Source: Vesta saturnalis
Lineage: Eukaryota; Arthropoda; Insecta; Coleoptera; Lampyridae
DNA: 64,000 bases
NCBI GenBank assembly: GCA_036346205.1
Contig: JARFJB010000003.1
Coordinates: 2,860,001 to 2,924,000, forward strand
Reading direction: 5' to 3'
A program made the translations under genes and the position numbers. Shown here piece after piece: positions 11,653-26,600 of this stretch. The notes beneath the pieces were generated by a model that saw only the letters and a list, made by a program, of their open reading frames with translations, was not told where the DNA came from and made no database searches. The first letter of the stretch is position 1. Each line of letters begins with the position of its first letter.

Positions 11653-14600
11653 GTATGCTTAAATAAACCTAAACATTTAATTATAACACTTATTATTGTA
11701 GGTAAATCAATAAATGAAGAAGATATTGTACAATTAGATTTGAAAAGAGGTTAGTATAAACAAATTTTTATATAATAATAATGTTATTATTTTTTTAGAT
11801 CCTCAAGAAACTGCAAAGGAACTACTTTTAGATATTTGTAAATCAAGTGGAATAACCGAAGGAAAATGCGTAAATTGTTTAAATGCGTTTATAAAATTAC
11901 ACTTACATATTGAAGGAAATTTATCAAAACTATCATACACCACTGTTGAAATATTGTGCTGGTTCGTATTTGCTTTTATAAACTGTTCTGTGTAATGATT
12001 TTATTTTAGTTTACGTGTTACGTTAATTAATAATTCAAGTTTGGTTCGATGTGCAGGATTAAAAGCAATAAGACGTGTATTAATGTGTGAAGACGATATT
12101 CAACACTTTAACAAACTTAGACTTCCATTTTTAGTTGCAAGGTATTTACTTTTAGAAATTACCCAGCACAAAGTGGAATATTACATCTCACCTTAATTTT
12201 ATCTATACATTGGTTTTATAGTGCTCACTTACATAAACCAACATTTAGTGAGAAATTCAAATATGAGATGAGTAGCTTTATAGAATGACTAAATGTAGTA
12301 TAAAGGTGAACATCCTATAACTTTTAAGCGATAAACAGCATTTTAATTAGATTGCTGGTGCAACAAATGTATCCACCAGTACTGTTTATGTTAGTTACAC
12401 TTTGCATATATTTTGTATGGGAATCACCACATACTAACGTTTCCTGTAAATAAGTCTTAGGTTGCTCTGATAAACTTGAAATTCTCATTTGGTGTCGAGA
12501 GTATTTGTAATTTTTCTTTTAGGACATTGAACTTCAAAACATGGTTCATTTGACCGGAAAGTAAGAAATCTGCCTGTGATCGCTATTTTATGTTAATAAT
12601 TTATTTGATTATTAGTTTATAAATCGAAAGCAATTTTATTTTTTGTCTAAAATCAAAAGCAATTGCATGTGCATCAATTGATATGGTTATTAATATTACT
12701 AGGGTGACCGGAAATTTCAGAATTCAAAAGAGTACACTTTGAAAATGATTAATAAATCTTTATAATATTTATCCGATTACTTGGCCTCGTTTAATAAACT
12801 TATTTTTATGTCGATCTTTCTCAGAGTTCAAATTTACTTTGTATTGTCCTGATTCAATGTACACACACTTAATCTAATTTTTTTAACACTCCAGATATCT
12901 TTTATCACATTGAAAAGTTTCTCACATTGTGCCATAGAACCTGGTAGAGTAAAAATGAAACTAATTTAAAGACTTAATTCTTAAGTCATATTCACTTTTA
13001 ATCAGGTCGTTGTAGACAGCTGCCCGTCTTCCAAACATGTGTTGTTTCTTTTCTTCCCACTTATTAATCTACTCTGTAAGACATCTTGAAATGGCACAAT
13101 ATGTATCGAAAATATCATTATTGTTGACATTGTCGAAAATACTGAAGTTTTTTGCTTGTGCTTAGAAATAGAAAAACCACTCATAAAATTCTCCGTCTTA
13201 TTGTTGTTTTTAGAAGAAAATATTTCATTTTATTTGCATTACAAAAAAACGTTTTTCCCATGTTTTGAGAGCTATAATTTCGGCATAAAACCTTTTAGTT
13301 ACAGAATATTTATTTTTTACTTATTTATATCAACAAAACGGGCGTGCCCTTTTCTACATTGTGCGTAATTCAAGCCTCTTTCTTTTATACAGCTGAAAAG
13401 ATTGAACATAAACACATATTCATAATACAGTAAATAAATGTTTTTACTACTGATTCATGCTTCATGGAGAATAGTTGCACATAGACCAACTAAACTTTGT
13501 TATAATAATGCATATGAACTATTTTTTTAAACAATTTAGGATTTATGTTAAATATATTGTTGTCAGACTGGTGAATATAAGCATTGGTGGTTATTGCTAA
13601 TCTTATCATATGCGAGTTCAGTCTGTAATTAGTTTGACACGTTGGTACATAGAATATATTTTTTGGTCTAGTTCTGTGTGCTGAAATATACAGACTAACA
13701 ATAGATAACCAATTTGTACAGTCAATTCTGTTATTATCAATTTATGCATAAAACAAACATCAGTCACCTCTCTTCTATATTTTAGCGGCTGTCGAACTAT
13801 GCAATATTTATCGTATTGAGGGTAAGTACCATGTTTTTTGTAATGTAAATATTTTAGAGAAATTTGTTTTTTACTGCTCTACTCTATTTTGATGTATTAT
13901 TAACCCAGAATTCCAAACTTTACTTCCAAGGAGTTATACAGAAATTTTACAGTAAGGAAATTTTGAAATTATGTATTACAAAGCCTAAACTTTTTAATGC
14001 TGTATTGACAACTTTGTTTACATGCTCATCCCATTTTAAGTTAGTTGTAAATTGAACTCCTAAATCTTGGATAGAGTTAACACATTGCAATTTTTATTAT
14101 CCGTACAGTAGTTTGCTTCGGTATATGTTTTCTTCATTGTATATGTCATGCTTTTACATTTGTGTATATAAAAATTCAGTTTATTTCTATTACTCCAAGC
14201 CATAACATAGTCAACGTCTGTTTGAAGTAATTGTATATCTTTGATTTTGTGAATCTCCTTAAATATCTTTAAACCATCGGCAAATAATAGGCTGTCAGAG
14301 TTTTTAATAACTAACGGAAGGTCATTGATAAACAGTAGAAATAGTAACGGACCCAGGTTGCTTCCTTGAGGCACTCCCGATAAAGTACAGAAAGGTTCTG
14401 ATAACTTTGTGTGCATACTTACATACTGGATTCGATTTTGTTAAGTAAGTTTTAAAAAAAAAACAATGAAATTTAATGAAAATCCGTATTGATACAACTT
14501 TTTTAATAAAGTGTCATGATTTACTGTATCAAATGCTTCGGCAAAGTCGGTGTATATGTCATCTACTCGACTGCCATTATCTAATGCATTTGTTACCGAA

Positions 14601-17600
14601 TCTAGAAATGTTATCAAGTGGGTTTCGGTTGACCTACTTTCAATAAATCCGTGCTGTTGTATACAAATAAAATTCTTAATTTGATAATAAATGTTTTGAT
14701 ATATGATTTTTTCAAATATTTTACCGGTACTGATAATATTGATATTGGTCTATAGTTTTCAATTTTCTCTTTATTGCCGGATTTATGAATTGGAGTTACT
14801 TTCGATACTTTCAACTTGTCCAGGAATGTGTTTGTACTCAACGCCTTATTGTATATAATGGTAAGCAAGTATTTAAACAAGTCACAACATGCTTTAAAGA
14901 TATATGGCGGTTACAAATTGTTATTAATTTTACTAAATGTATTTAATAAAATTAATAATAATGTTTATTATAAGTTTTGTTATGAACGAATAAGTTCAAA
15001 GGTACAAGGTGTATTTTAAAATCATTGACAAATGAAAACTGGAGATTCTATGATTCAAAATAAGACAAAAATTATCATAAACGCTTTTCCGAAAATGCTT
15101 CCTAACCGAGATACAGGTTGATTAAAAAATAATTTTTTTAAGGTTTTTTAAGATTCCTCAAAAATTACAAAAGATATTACACTGAGATTTGGTACACCTA
15201 AATGTCTAAGTACAATTAATCAGATGAGTTTGAATCAACTGGCTCCATCCAGTGGCGTAGAATATGTTAAGTTAATCACTTTAAGTGAAAAAAAACTGGT
15301 ACACGAGCATTTCGTCCGGAATTTTTCTTTCCTTTTAAACTTCCATACTCTAACAATTTACGATGAACGGTTCTAAACGTAGTATGGTGTGGATGTCTTT
15401 TATTTGGAAATCTTTGTTCATAAAGCTGAGCAGCTGCAGGAGCATTGCAATTAGTATTACCATAACATAAATCCATATCGACCAGTTCTCATTTGGAATA
15501 ATTCATTTTTTCACAGTAATTAGACACAAACAATGAATTACAAAACACGCGTAAATGCAACTATTTTAGCAAACATAAGATACGTAACGGTCAAATGCAA
15601 AGCAATCTCTGATTTATTTAATTTGGTTATTACTGAATAATGTAGTCGTTTATGTTAATGCAAAATATTTCAAAAACGGGGTGCCAAATCGAAAAAATAC
15701 TAAGTATGATTTTGTTTGCAGAATTAAATGTTGAATCTAATCAAAAAAATATTTCTTCAAAAAACCAGGGGCGTGCGTTTTTTATTTTTTACTTGAACTG
15801 ATTCACTTAAAATACGCCACTGGATAGAGTCAGTTGACTCAAACTCACCTGATTAATTGTATTTAATTAGACATTTAGGTGTACCAAATCTCAGTGTAAT
15901 ATCTTTTGTAGTTTTTGAGGAATCTTAAAAAAACACTTTAAAAAAAGTATTTTTTAATCAAACTGTATCGCGGTTAGGAAGCATTTTCGAAAAAGCGTTT
16001 ATGATCATTTTTGTCTTATTTTGAATCATAGAATCTCAAGTTTTCGTTTGTCGGTGATTTAAAAAGACACCCTGTATATTAAAAATTATTATTAATTTTA
16101 TAATAATAATTTTTAATAATATTGTTTAAGTACATATTTTTGAACTTATTCGTTCATAACAAAACTTATAATAATATATGGCGGCATTTGATCCTTTTCA
16201 ATTTTTGTAATAGTTTCAAGTTCCTCACTTAAAAATACGATTGTAACGGTATATACAACCTTTTTTTCTAAGCAAGGTAAAAGAGACAAAAAACGTGTCT
16301 TAGAGTAATGCAAAAGTCCCTCAAAGTGGTATCCTATGAATTCACAAAAAGATTCCAACATTTCGATTCTGACTATGAAAATGCTGGAGTAATTATAAAT
16401 TTTAAAATTTTTGATTGGAATTGTTTTGGAGGTGGCAACTAATAAAGCATTGTGAAGGATATATGCTCCACGTCGTGTAGGTAAAGTACCTTTACTTAAT
16501 GTAGTTTTTAATTTAGAGTGCACGTTTCCGGTTGTTGTTTTATTTATGTTGCCGAAGTTTAGAGGTGCATTATCTGCTAGAAAGCCCACGACTTTGTTTT
16601 CTAGATTGTAACAGCGAATAGCATCCATTAATATACTTGAATCAGTACCAGATAAGATCTAGTCTGGAATGCTATGAATTTTTAACACACTTGTTTTTAT
16701 ATGAAAATCAGTTTCTATTTGGCAATAATGCACTAATACTGACAGCAGTTTAGTAGATTATCTGTTCGATGCATCACATGATATCACTACAAATTCTGTT
16801 TTCTCTAAACTTGATTTTAGATAACTTTCGTACCAGTTGCCAATGATGTTCTTTAAGAGTGCTTCAGATTTGGTTCGTCCGCACGAAAAATTTTTATTAA
16901 ACAAATTTTTGATCAAGCTGTTAATGCAGTCCATATTTCTAAAAGAGTGGTTGCTATTTACATTATGGTAAGTCCACTCTAATTCTTTAAATTCTTCCGT
17001 GGAATTTTTTTGGCAAAAGATGTGTCAAGATTTTGTTAAAATATGTTATTGTATGTCGAACTTGTCTTTGTTCTGAACATTTTACATTTTCTTCGAACGG
17101 ACTAAAATTGTGGCAGGTTTTGTTTATTATAACTTAACTGGAATATTATACACAGATTAGACTTACATACACACACTAATATGCATTAACTTAACTACAC
17201 TCCTAGCAGATATGCAATGCATAAACAATGGAGTGCAAGTATTATCATAGTAGAGCACAGCGCAATGTGACTACATGGACGAATAAATGCATATGCAAAT
17301 GTAAAGTAATCGTAATGTAACAATGCAGTATGTGACGACTAAATAAGTAACAGTTTTGTTAACTGTTAAATAAACAACATTTGCTAAATTTAAAACAAAA
17401 GTAAGAGTACAGATGATAATAAAAGGAAACATTACTCTTAAAAAGAGTACGTCTGATATTCCTTCTTAATAATTCGAATAGTACAGGAAACGCACAAATA
17501 TTAAAGCATATCTACAAATCAAAACTAAATGAATTCATTTTAATTAGGACATTTTATCAATTAGAAATGTATAAAAATGTCAATTTTACGTTTCTTATTT

Positions 17601-20600
17601 TTAATTTAAGCTATACAATTGTTATGTTGTAAGCTATTGTGCATATACACAATTAAGCCCTTAAATTTTTGAAAAGTGTGTTAAAATTAAACACCTTTTT
17701 TAATTCATGATATGAATGTTTATAAACGTGAACAAGAAAATACATTTATCTTCGAAGTTATAGTAAAATTATCATCATGAAAAATCTAGCTACATAATAC
17801 TATACTTTTACTAAATTTACATAACAAATAAATACTTTACACCAAAAAAATAGAATAAGATATAACTAGAACAAAATAAGAAGAAAAATCTAATGTAAAA
17901 TGTTTTATTTTATATTATTTTTATCTTTACTTTCTGGCTAAACAAGAAAGTGTTACGGTCGAAAAACAAACTTGGGATTTTGGAAATAAACTTTGTTTAT
18001 TTGCGCTAATGAAGTGATATGCTGATGAAAACACTACTTCCGGTTTTTACGGAAATTGAAAACATTCCTCGTATTGCTGGTATAACATACACATACTCTT
18101 ACTTTATTTGAAAGGAAGCAAAACTTGCTTTAAAATGATATGAAACAGTCCATAGTGATCTTGAAAGATAAATGAGACGTCTATTTTTAACTTTCAACCT
18201 ACATGTACATACAGGGTGGCGCATTAGCGTGACAAAGTCCTATATCTCCTTTATTTAAAGAGATACAAAAAAAAAATTAAATACAAAAGTTGTAAGATAT
18301 GTTCTGGTGCATATTCCAAAAATATTTTTAATTATACAGGATAGATCATAAAAGCTTAGAAGTAATTTTAAATTTTTTTTAAAATAGAAAACGCTATATA
18401 TTATTACATATTTAGATTCTACATACAATTTTAGACACATTGTATGTATAATGTCCTATACCTAAGTCTAACCGTTTTTGACAAATTTCAAATTTTTTGT
18501 CAAAAATGACGTTTGCAGGCCAAAACATAGGTGGAAATCTTTTCTAAACGAAGTCTTTATCAATTAGTTATGGTTGGTTTCCTTGGAAATGGGGACCTAC
18601 TCTAATGGGCTGTATTGATATTTTTGTAATACATTCATACAGGGTGATCAAAAATGGACAATAAAAAGTAGATTCAAAAAACCTATAAGTCATTTTTTTT
18701 AATGGAAACCCCCTATTTTTTAATTCTATCTTATTTAGCATTAAAAATAAGGGTGACTTTGTATAAGAGTGTATATTCCAAAAATTGTAGTTTTTGAAAT
18801 AATGACAATTTAACATTTTTTTATTGTAAAAAGGCTATACGGCTTTCAAGTTTTGTTGTTAGTTGGCCGTGACGGCAAGGCGTGGCATATAAAAATAATA
18901 GAGATCATCAGAAACGTCATTATTTATTGTCAGTTGATAATTTGTGTGGTGCATTAGTGTATTTTATAGCAAATTGATTTAAAACTTGAATTAAAATTGT
19001 AAATAATGAATTTTTCGCAAGCCGAGATGGTTGATATGATTTTTGTTTTGGGAGCTAGTGATAAGAATACGCTCTTAGCAAGAAGAAGAAGACTGTAAAT
19101 TTAGTTATGGAACATATTGAGAAAAAATTCTTGACAATCAATTTTGGAATGATAAAATCAATTTTTACAAAAGATATGTCGATGATTGCGTTCCTTTAAT
19201 GGATCCTAGATATACAGATTTACTAGTTACACATTTTAACAATTTTCATCCAAGAATACAATTTACTATTGAAACCGAAAGTAACCAAAAACTAAATTTT
19301 TTGGATATTACGTTAATCAATGAGGGAAACAAAATTATCACCAATTGGTATACCAAAAGTTTGTGGTCGGAAAGATACCTTAATTTCAACTCTTTAAATT
19401 ACATTAAATTTAATATCAGTCAAGTCAAGAATGCTTTAGTCAAAAAAGATTTTCCGTTACACTTTATAAACAAACGTATAAAATAACGAATAAACTGAAT
19501 TCATAATAGACATAAATATAAAAATAAAGATAAAAATGATCCAAAAAAATATTTTGTACTACCATATATACCAAATGTTACCATAAAAATTAAAAAAATC
19601 ATCCTCGACAAAACACAGCAAAAAAACCATATAACGTTTAAAAACATCAATACGATCAATAGTTTCCATTCCAAACTTAAAACTAGTGTACCATTTGATG
19701 GTAAGTTTGGCACAAGTGTTTACTTGCTAAACTCACCTCGTTTGGGTTAAATGATACGCTCATCAACTGGGTTTCTAGTTTCCTTGATAAAAAGACGTAT
19801 ACGTGTCGTAGTTGATGGCTTTTTTTCAAAAGAAGTTGGCATTCACGCGGCACAGGGATCCGTTATAGCGCCTACACTTTTTCTGCTGTACATAAATGAC
19901 CTTATTTCTTCAACAACTAACCCCATCTATCGCTTTGCTGACGACAGCACTCTTCACTGTAGTTCATCTTAGTCTACTCATAGTGATAATCCACCTTCTA
20001 TGTCAAATCAAGAAATTCAATCTGAAATGGCAAATTCAATCAACAAAGACATTCAACGTATTCTCGAATGGGGAAGCAATAATCTAGTTTAATTTAGTGC
20101 TAACAAAACTCAGTGTTGCCTTGTGTCCGCCAAAAAAGATCGATCCTTTCCTGTTGTAAGTATAAATGGCTCAGTTCTTAAGTTTTCAGACTCTTTTACT
20201 ATGTTGGGTATGACTGTGTCTTCAAATCTCTCATGGGTTGACCATCTTCTGTCAGCTACCAAAACAGCTGCTCGTAAAATAGGTTTTTTGTACAGATCTA
20301 AGCAGTACTTTACCTCTCGACAACTCCTTCTGCTGTATAAGGCCCAAATTCGGCCTCATCTGGAATATAATTCTTACCTCTGGGTTAGTGCTCCCCAATA
20401 CGCTCTCGATATCGTTGATCGTATTCAAAAGAGAGCGATTAGGCTTATAAATGACCCGTCCTTAACTTCTCACATACAGTCCCTTGAGCATAAAAGGATG
20501 GTTTCAGTTCTTTCTTTGTGTTATCGTTATTACAACGGCTATTGTGCTGCTGAATTATATTCTTTGATACCATCTCGGGGCTATCTTTGCGAGAAACACT

Positions 20601-23600
20601 CGGTTCGCTCATTCACATCATGTGTATGCAGTACAAATCTCCACTTGTCGTACCAAACGGGCGCAATCCACATTTTTCTACACGGCCTCTAAACTCTGGA
20701 ATGATCTCCCTAGTTCCTGCTTTCCTCTCACTTATGATATGAGAAAATTTAAGGTAGCTGTTCATAGGCATCTATTGGCAATTCATTATTCCTCTATCCA
20801 TCCTCCTAAGTGTTTCTGAGTGCTTTAGCACGATAGGCCAAATTTAGCCTGTTCAGGTCCACAATCATAAAAAAAAGTCAAATCTAATATATAAAATCGA
20901 CTGTAATAATTGTACTACGTCTTACGTCGGACAAACGTCAGAATTTCTTAAAAAAACGTATGGCACAACACCTCTATTCCATAAAAACTAGACGTAATGA
21001 CTCTGCCCTTTGTAACCATTATCTTGAATTGGGTATACTTTCGATTTTAATAATAAAAAATTTTTAACACACGAAAACAATTTTCATAAAAGATTATTTG
21101 TAGAAATGTTTTATGTCCAGAAATATAACTAAGTATAATATTATTTTTAGATAAACCAATGTTATTATGATTAAGACAAACATTTTTTCTATAATTGCGA
21201 AATTTCTGAAGAAGGGAATAATATTCGCAAATACAATTCCCGAAACGTACGTAAATAAAGCAACATTTTACTCAACTACTTGTTGTTAGTTTTAACTTTT
21301 TCAACGTAACAATGGAACTGTTAACCATGAAATAACCACAACTTTGATAAATAACCCAATTTTACATTTCATGAAGGAAAACAAAATTTTTTTCAACGTT
21401 TTTAATAAATATAATTAAAATTATTTCATTTCTTTTGTGTTTTTAAGTTAGCATCTAGATGTCTATTAACTTCTGCCTAACATGAAGTTTTAAACGTCTG
21501 TTTGACATAGATTATTGTTTTTGTTTTTACAATGTTGCCTATTTTCGTAATCGTATAAAAGAGGTTGCATAATTATCCTAAAAAAATTGTTGTTAAAATT
21601 ATTTCATTTCTTTTAGTTTCCCTTTTGTAGGTCGGAAGGTTGTGTGGTGTTCCATACTAGATATTTATAAAGTCTGTCCAGAAACAAACCATAGGAATAA
21701 TTTTAAATAGTTCATTTATTTTATATATAAGTGGTACACGATTTTGTATTAAGTACTTAATAGATTTCTTAAGCTAGTTTTAGGATATAACGCTTCCATA
21801 CTATAGAGTTACTACGTAAGTATTTATCAATAGCTGCTAATCCTTCAGCAATGGGACTTACCTGTTGTTGAGTTCTAAAGTAAAGATCATAGGCGTGTAC
21901 ATGGTTTTCGTAGACAAACAAATGACGATTGCAATGTTTTATTTTAATCTGAAAACAGAAAAATTATATTACAAATAAATAATATCCTCATTCCTTCCCA
22001 ACTTTTAATTAGTATTAATTAATTTCATTATGACATATCTAATCAATATTACTTCAGTTTTATATTTTTTATCATAAAACAAACCAACGCCACTGGAATC
22101 TGTCAAACACGTTGATTTATTCCTTCGCTTCGTTTCTGGAGAGATTATAGTCTAAACACAATATACAGAGATAAATTACCAGATATTCAAATTTAGACGT
22201 ACCTTTTAATTAATTTTCGTTCACTGTAATCACATATTTTACCAGAAAGCTGGAACACAACAACAATTCAAATCAAGATGAGATTGCTCTATACAGTGCT
22301 TCACGCGTAATCTCGTTGGGAATTGAGAATGACTTGCATAAAGTTAAAAGTTGGCACAGAACTAAAATGGATTCGGACAATGAGACGTCAGAACACAAGC
22401 GGGAATTTTCAAATTTTATGATATTTATGTGTTAACTCATCAAATTGGCCTTTATATGTAGAACGTAAGTACACGGGCGTGTGGAATCAACCGATTGGGA
22501 TGATTTTGGTGTCAAACGTTTTGTAATTGAGTCTACTTTAATTTGATATGCGTCGGCGGGGGTCTCAGATGCACTAGAATAGAATTACTCTCACAGGAAT
22601 CAAAAGACAAGCTTTTCAGCCAAGTTGTGTCTACTTAGGAGGCCAATAACTTTTTCCAGTGCATCGGAGAGACAAAGTATACATTACAACGTTTAAAAAC
22701 AAACTCTTTCCAATTCTAAAGCGCCATTTTTTTCCGATGTGCAATAATTAGAACTCGAAATATGTGCGTTAAAAAACTAACCAAGATGGTGACGAAGGAG
22801 GTGACTTCAGGAATGCGCAAATTCAGGATTAGACTCTTCATCAAAGGCCCTTTCGAATGAGCATCAAGAGAAAAATTGTATCAAAAATTGGTGGTTGGCA
22901 CATATACAGTAGGTACCCGGATTCAGTTTACAAAAGGGTAAAATAACAAAAAATATTTTTATTTAAAAAAACAATAAGTATATGGGGTTTTGGTCTGCTT
23001 ATAGTTATAGAAATTAGTTTCTACCGAATTAAAAATGTATTCATGTTTAGGACTTGCCTGTGGTAACTAGATATGTAAAATATTGTTGGATAAACTCCCC
23101 TTTATGTAAGAGATATCAAACATTTTTTTAAAGAAAAAATGTAAGGAATTCAAAATAATGGACACTTGCCAAATTTCACCCAGATGTGAGTAAGTTGGTT
23201 TCACTTGCAATTTTACAAAACGAAAACGTAATTCCAACATTTTATAAATTTTTAAGCTGGCTACTCATTACGCGCAAGTAGGAGGCTATGGCTGAAAAAT
23301 GTCATAATGATTTCATGTCAGATGAAATGGACAAGAGTGAGATTTGTTGTCAAAAATATTAACGTTGCAACAAGAAATCTATGTAAGACAATGTTATGGC
23401 ACGGGGAACAAAAGTTACCGCTACATAATAGAACAATATATAATATAATAAAATATTAACGTTGCAACAAGAAATCTATGTAAGGCAATGTTATGGCATG
23501 GGGAACAGAAGTTACCGCTACATAATAGAACAATTTAACGAAAAGTTTTCTGGTGTTACAGTTTCCCGTATGGATGTAAAGAAGTTGGTAAAAAAAATTT

Positions 23601-26600
23601 TAGAAACTGGTTCCGTAATCAATTTAAAGAAAAAGAAGATAGTCCATGACGAAGAAGATGCTGCTAGTCTGTTGGTGTTGAATTCAGTAGAAGATCAACC
23701 AACACGTTTAATCATACTTTGGAGCCAGGAGATGATGCAAAACGTCTGTTATTTTTGTTTATGGATGGGAAATGAGATGATGAGAAACAGAAATTTTCAT
23801 CGTAATGTTGTGTTTTCCGATGAAATAACCTTTTGTACCAACGGGACGGTTTCGTCGCAACATGTTCCATATTGGAGTGGTACTAATCCTAATTTTAGAA
23901 TTGCGAATAAGCGTCATTATTTGGTTAAAGTAAACGTGTTGTGTGCTGTTTCTTACCATGGACTAATAGGCCTATATTTTTTTAATAACGTCAATCAGCA
24001 CACATAAAAATTTTCTCCGCGATGGTTTAAGTGATTTACCTCTTGATTATCGTCGCTCAATATGTTTTCAACATGATGGATGTCCGGCTCATTATTCTCG
24101 TATTGTTGTTTACTGACTAAATCGCAATTTGGATACAACTGGATTGGCAGAAATGGTCCAGTTTTATGGCCCCAAGGAGCCCTGACTTGACAGTTTTAAA
24201 TTTTTATTTGTGGAGGCGTTTAAAACAAATTTTTTACAAGAAACACAACCTAATAATATAGAAATGTTAAAAAATCGTAAAAGATATGCTATTTCATCTT
24301 TAACAATTCATGAAATCCGCAACAGTTATAAGGAGCTACGACGTAGAGTTGAATTGTGCACTGAGAGGGGTGGTGGGTTAATTGAATAGTTAAAAATGTT
24401 GCTGATTTATTTTTTTTTTCGATTTAAGGACATACCGTATTAATCTTGAAAGTTTGATTACAAATTTGTTCGTTATACATGAAGCACAAATTTTTATTTC
24501 TTTGTAATTTTTTCTTAAAATTAATAAATCTTTTTTCCTTTGTTTTTAATTTATGAACACACTGTATTAATATTGAAGACTTGATTGCAGATTTGTTCTT
24601 TATAAATCAAGCACAAATTTTTATTCCTTTGGCATTTTTTTGCAAAAATAAAAACAAAATTTTAAATGTACGTAAAATTGCGGGTGAAGCCAACTTACTC
24701 AAATCTGGGCGAAATTTGGCACGTAACCATTATTTTGAATTCCTTACATTTTCTCTTAATAAAATTTTTTGATATCTCTTTCAAAAAGGGCAGTTTACCT
24801 AACACTATTTTACGTATCTAGTTACCACAGGTGCGTCTTAAACATGAATAAATTTTTAATTCGGTAGAAACTAATTTCTATACAAGCACACCAAAACCCC
24901 ATATGCTGTCTTTTGAAATAAAAATATTTTTTATTTTACCCTCTTGTAAACTCAATCCGGAGACATACTGTATAATAATTACTCGCTGTACGGGGATATA
25001 AACAAAGAACGCAACTTTGAACGTTGGTGGGCGTGAAATCTACCGATTGGGATGATTTTGGTATCAAACGTTTTGTAATTGAATCTACTTTAATTTGGTA
25101 TCGTCGGCAGGGTTCTCAAATGCACCGGAAAAGAGCTACTCCCAGAGGAATCAGAAGAAAAGCCTTTGGGTCAATGGAGGCCAATAACTTTTTTCCAATC
25201 CATCGGATAGATAATGTATAAATTACGCAGTTTAAAACCAAACTCTTGCCAATTCATGATGGATGATGTGCAATAATTAGAACTTGTGATATGTGCGTTT
25301 GAAAAAAAACTGAAAACCAAGATGGCGGCGAAGGGAGTGACTTCAGGAATGCGCAAACTCAGTGTTAAGACTCTTCATCGAAGACCCTTTCGGGTGAGCA
25401 CCAAAAGAAAAATGCATCATAAAATACTTTATGTCATATCTTTTTAAATTAAGAAGGTATTAAAAATATGAATGCACTAACGGATTCTACTTAAAAAAAG
25501 TACCTTAAGAATGTTTTTACAGTTTGTCGATACATTTACAAATAAAAAAATGATTCAGTAACGGTCAAAGATATCTTGATTATGACTATTGGATCTTAAT
25601 TAACACCAAAATCGAGCACAAGGACCCCATATTACTTTTTGTCTATCTGTAATAGAAAGGGTACTTCCCATAAGAAAATATCGAAAATGAACCACCCTGT
25701 ACAGTTGGTTTTTTAAATGAAACAGGAAAAACTTAATTTTGAAATTAACCTGGGTAACACTTTTTAATTGATGACACTTAATTAAAATTTTTGATCACTT
25801 TTTACAACCCCATTAGCACATACAATTAATATTCACTTTACTTAAAAAATAATCTTACTTTACTCTTAAATTCCAAATAGTGCAGGAGAATGAGATAATT
25901 TTATTATGACCCAGTGCAATTAGACAAATGAATGTTTTTCTAGCAGAAACTTAAATTAAGATCAAATGAATTAAAATAAGAGGAATTGCAACTTAAGTTT
26001 CTTAGGTATTATTATTATTATTATTTTTATTTGGTCTTGAATTACAAACAATAATGTATAAGACACGTCAATTGTATATGCATTAAAATTACATGTACAT
26101 CACAAACAAGAACAAAAAGAAAACACAAACATAAGTAATTTACAGGAAAGTTTAAAACGTTTGAGAGCAATTAAAAAATTCTGACATATCGTAAAAACAT
26201 TTCTGTAATAAATAGGATTTCAATGATGACTTAAAGGTTTTTAAATTATGACACGATTTGATATAATTCGGCAAGCAGTTAAAAATTTTAAGACCTAAAA
26301 CATTTGGAGAGTAGGCAGTCACATTACATCTTGAAAAGTGAACGTGAAATAAGTTCTTATTTCTTGTATTGAAATTATGAATATCCTTGTTCAGATTGTA
26401 AGTAGATTTATGATTGAATATATATACACAGAGTTCAAAAATGTATACAGACGTTAAGGTAAGTATATTAAAGCTTCGGAAGATATTACGGCAAGATACA
26501 AAATGTTTTTTATTTGTCATAATGCGTAATATTCTCTTTTGCATTAAAAATACAGAGTTAAATGAGGTGGAACTACCCCATAAGCAAATGCCGTAACGTA

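Noticed and set aside
18255..18816. Phe/Tyr-rich minus-strand frames of 61 and 82 codons
   Set aside because: Low-complexity translations of AT-rich mariner end sequence.
22461..25415. LTR retrotransposon with 0.4-kb LTRs
   Set aside because: No gag-pol, no primer-binding site or polypurine tract seen; the interior is a mariner.
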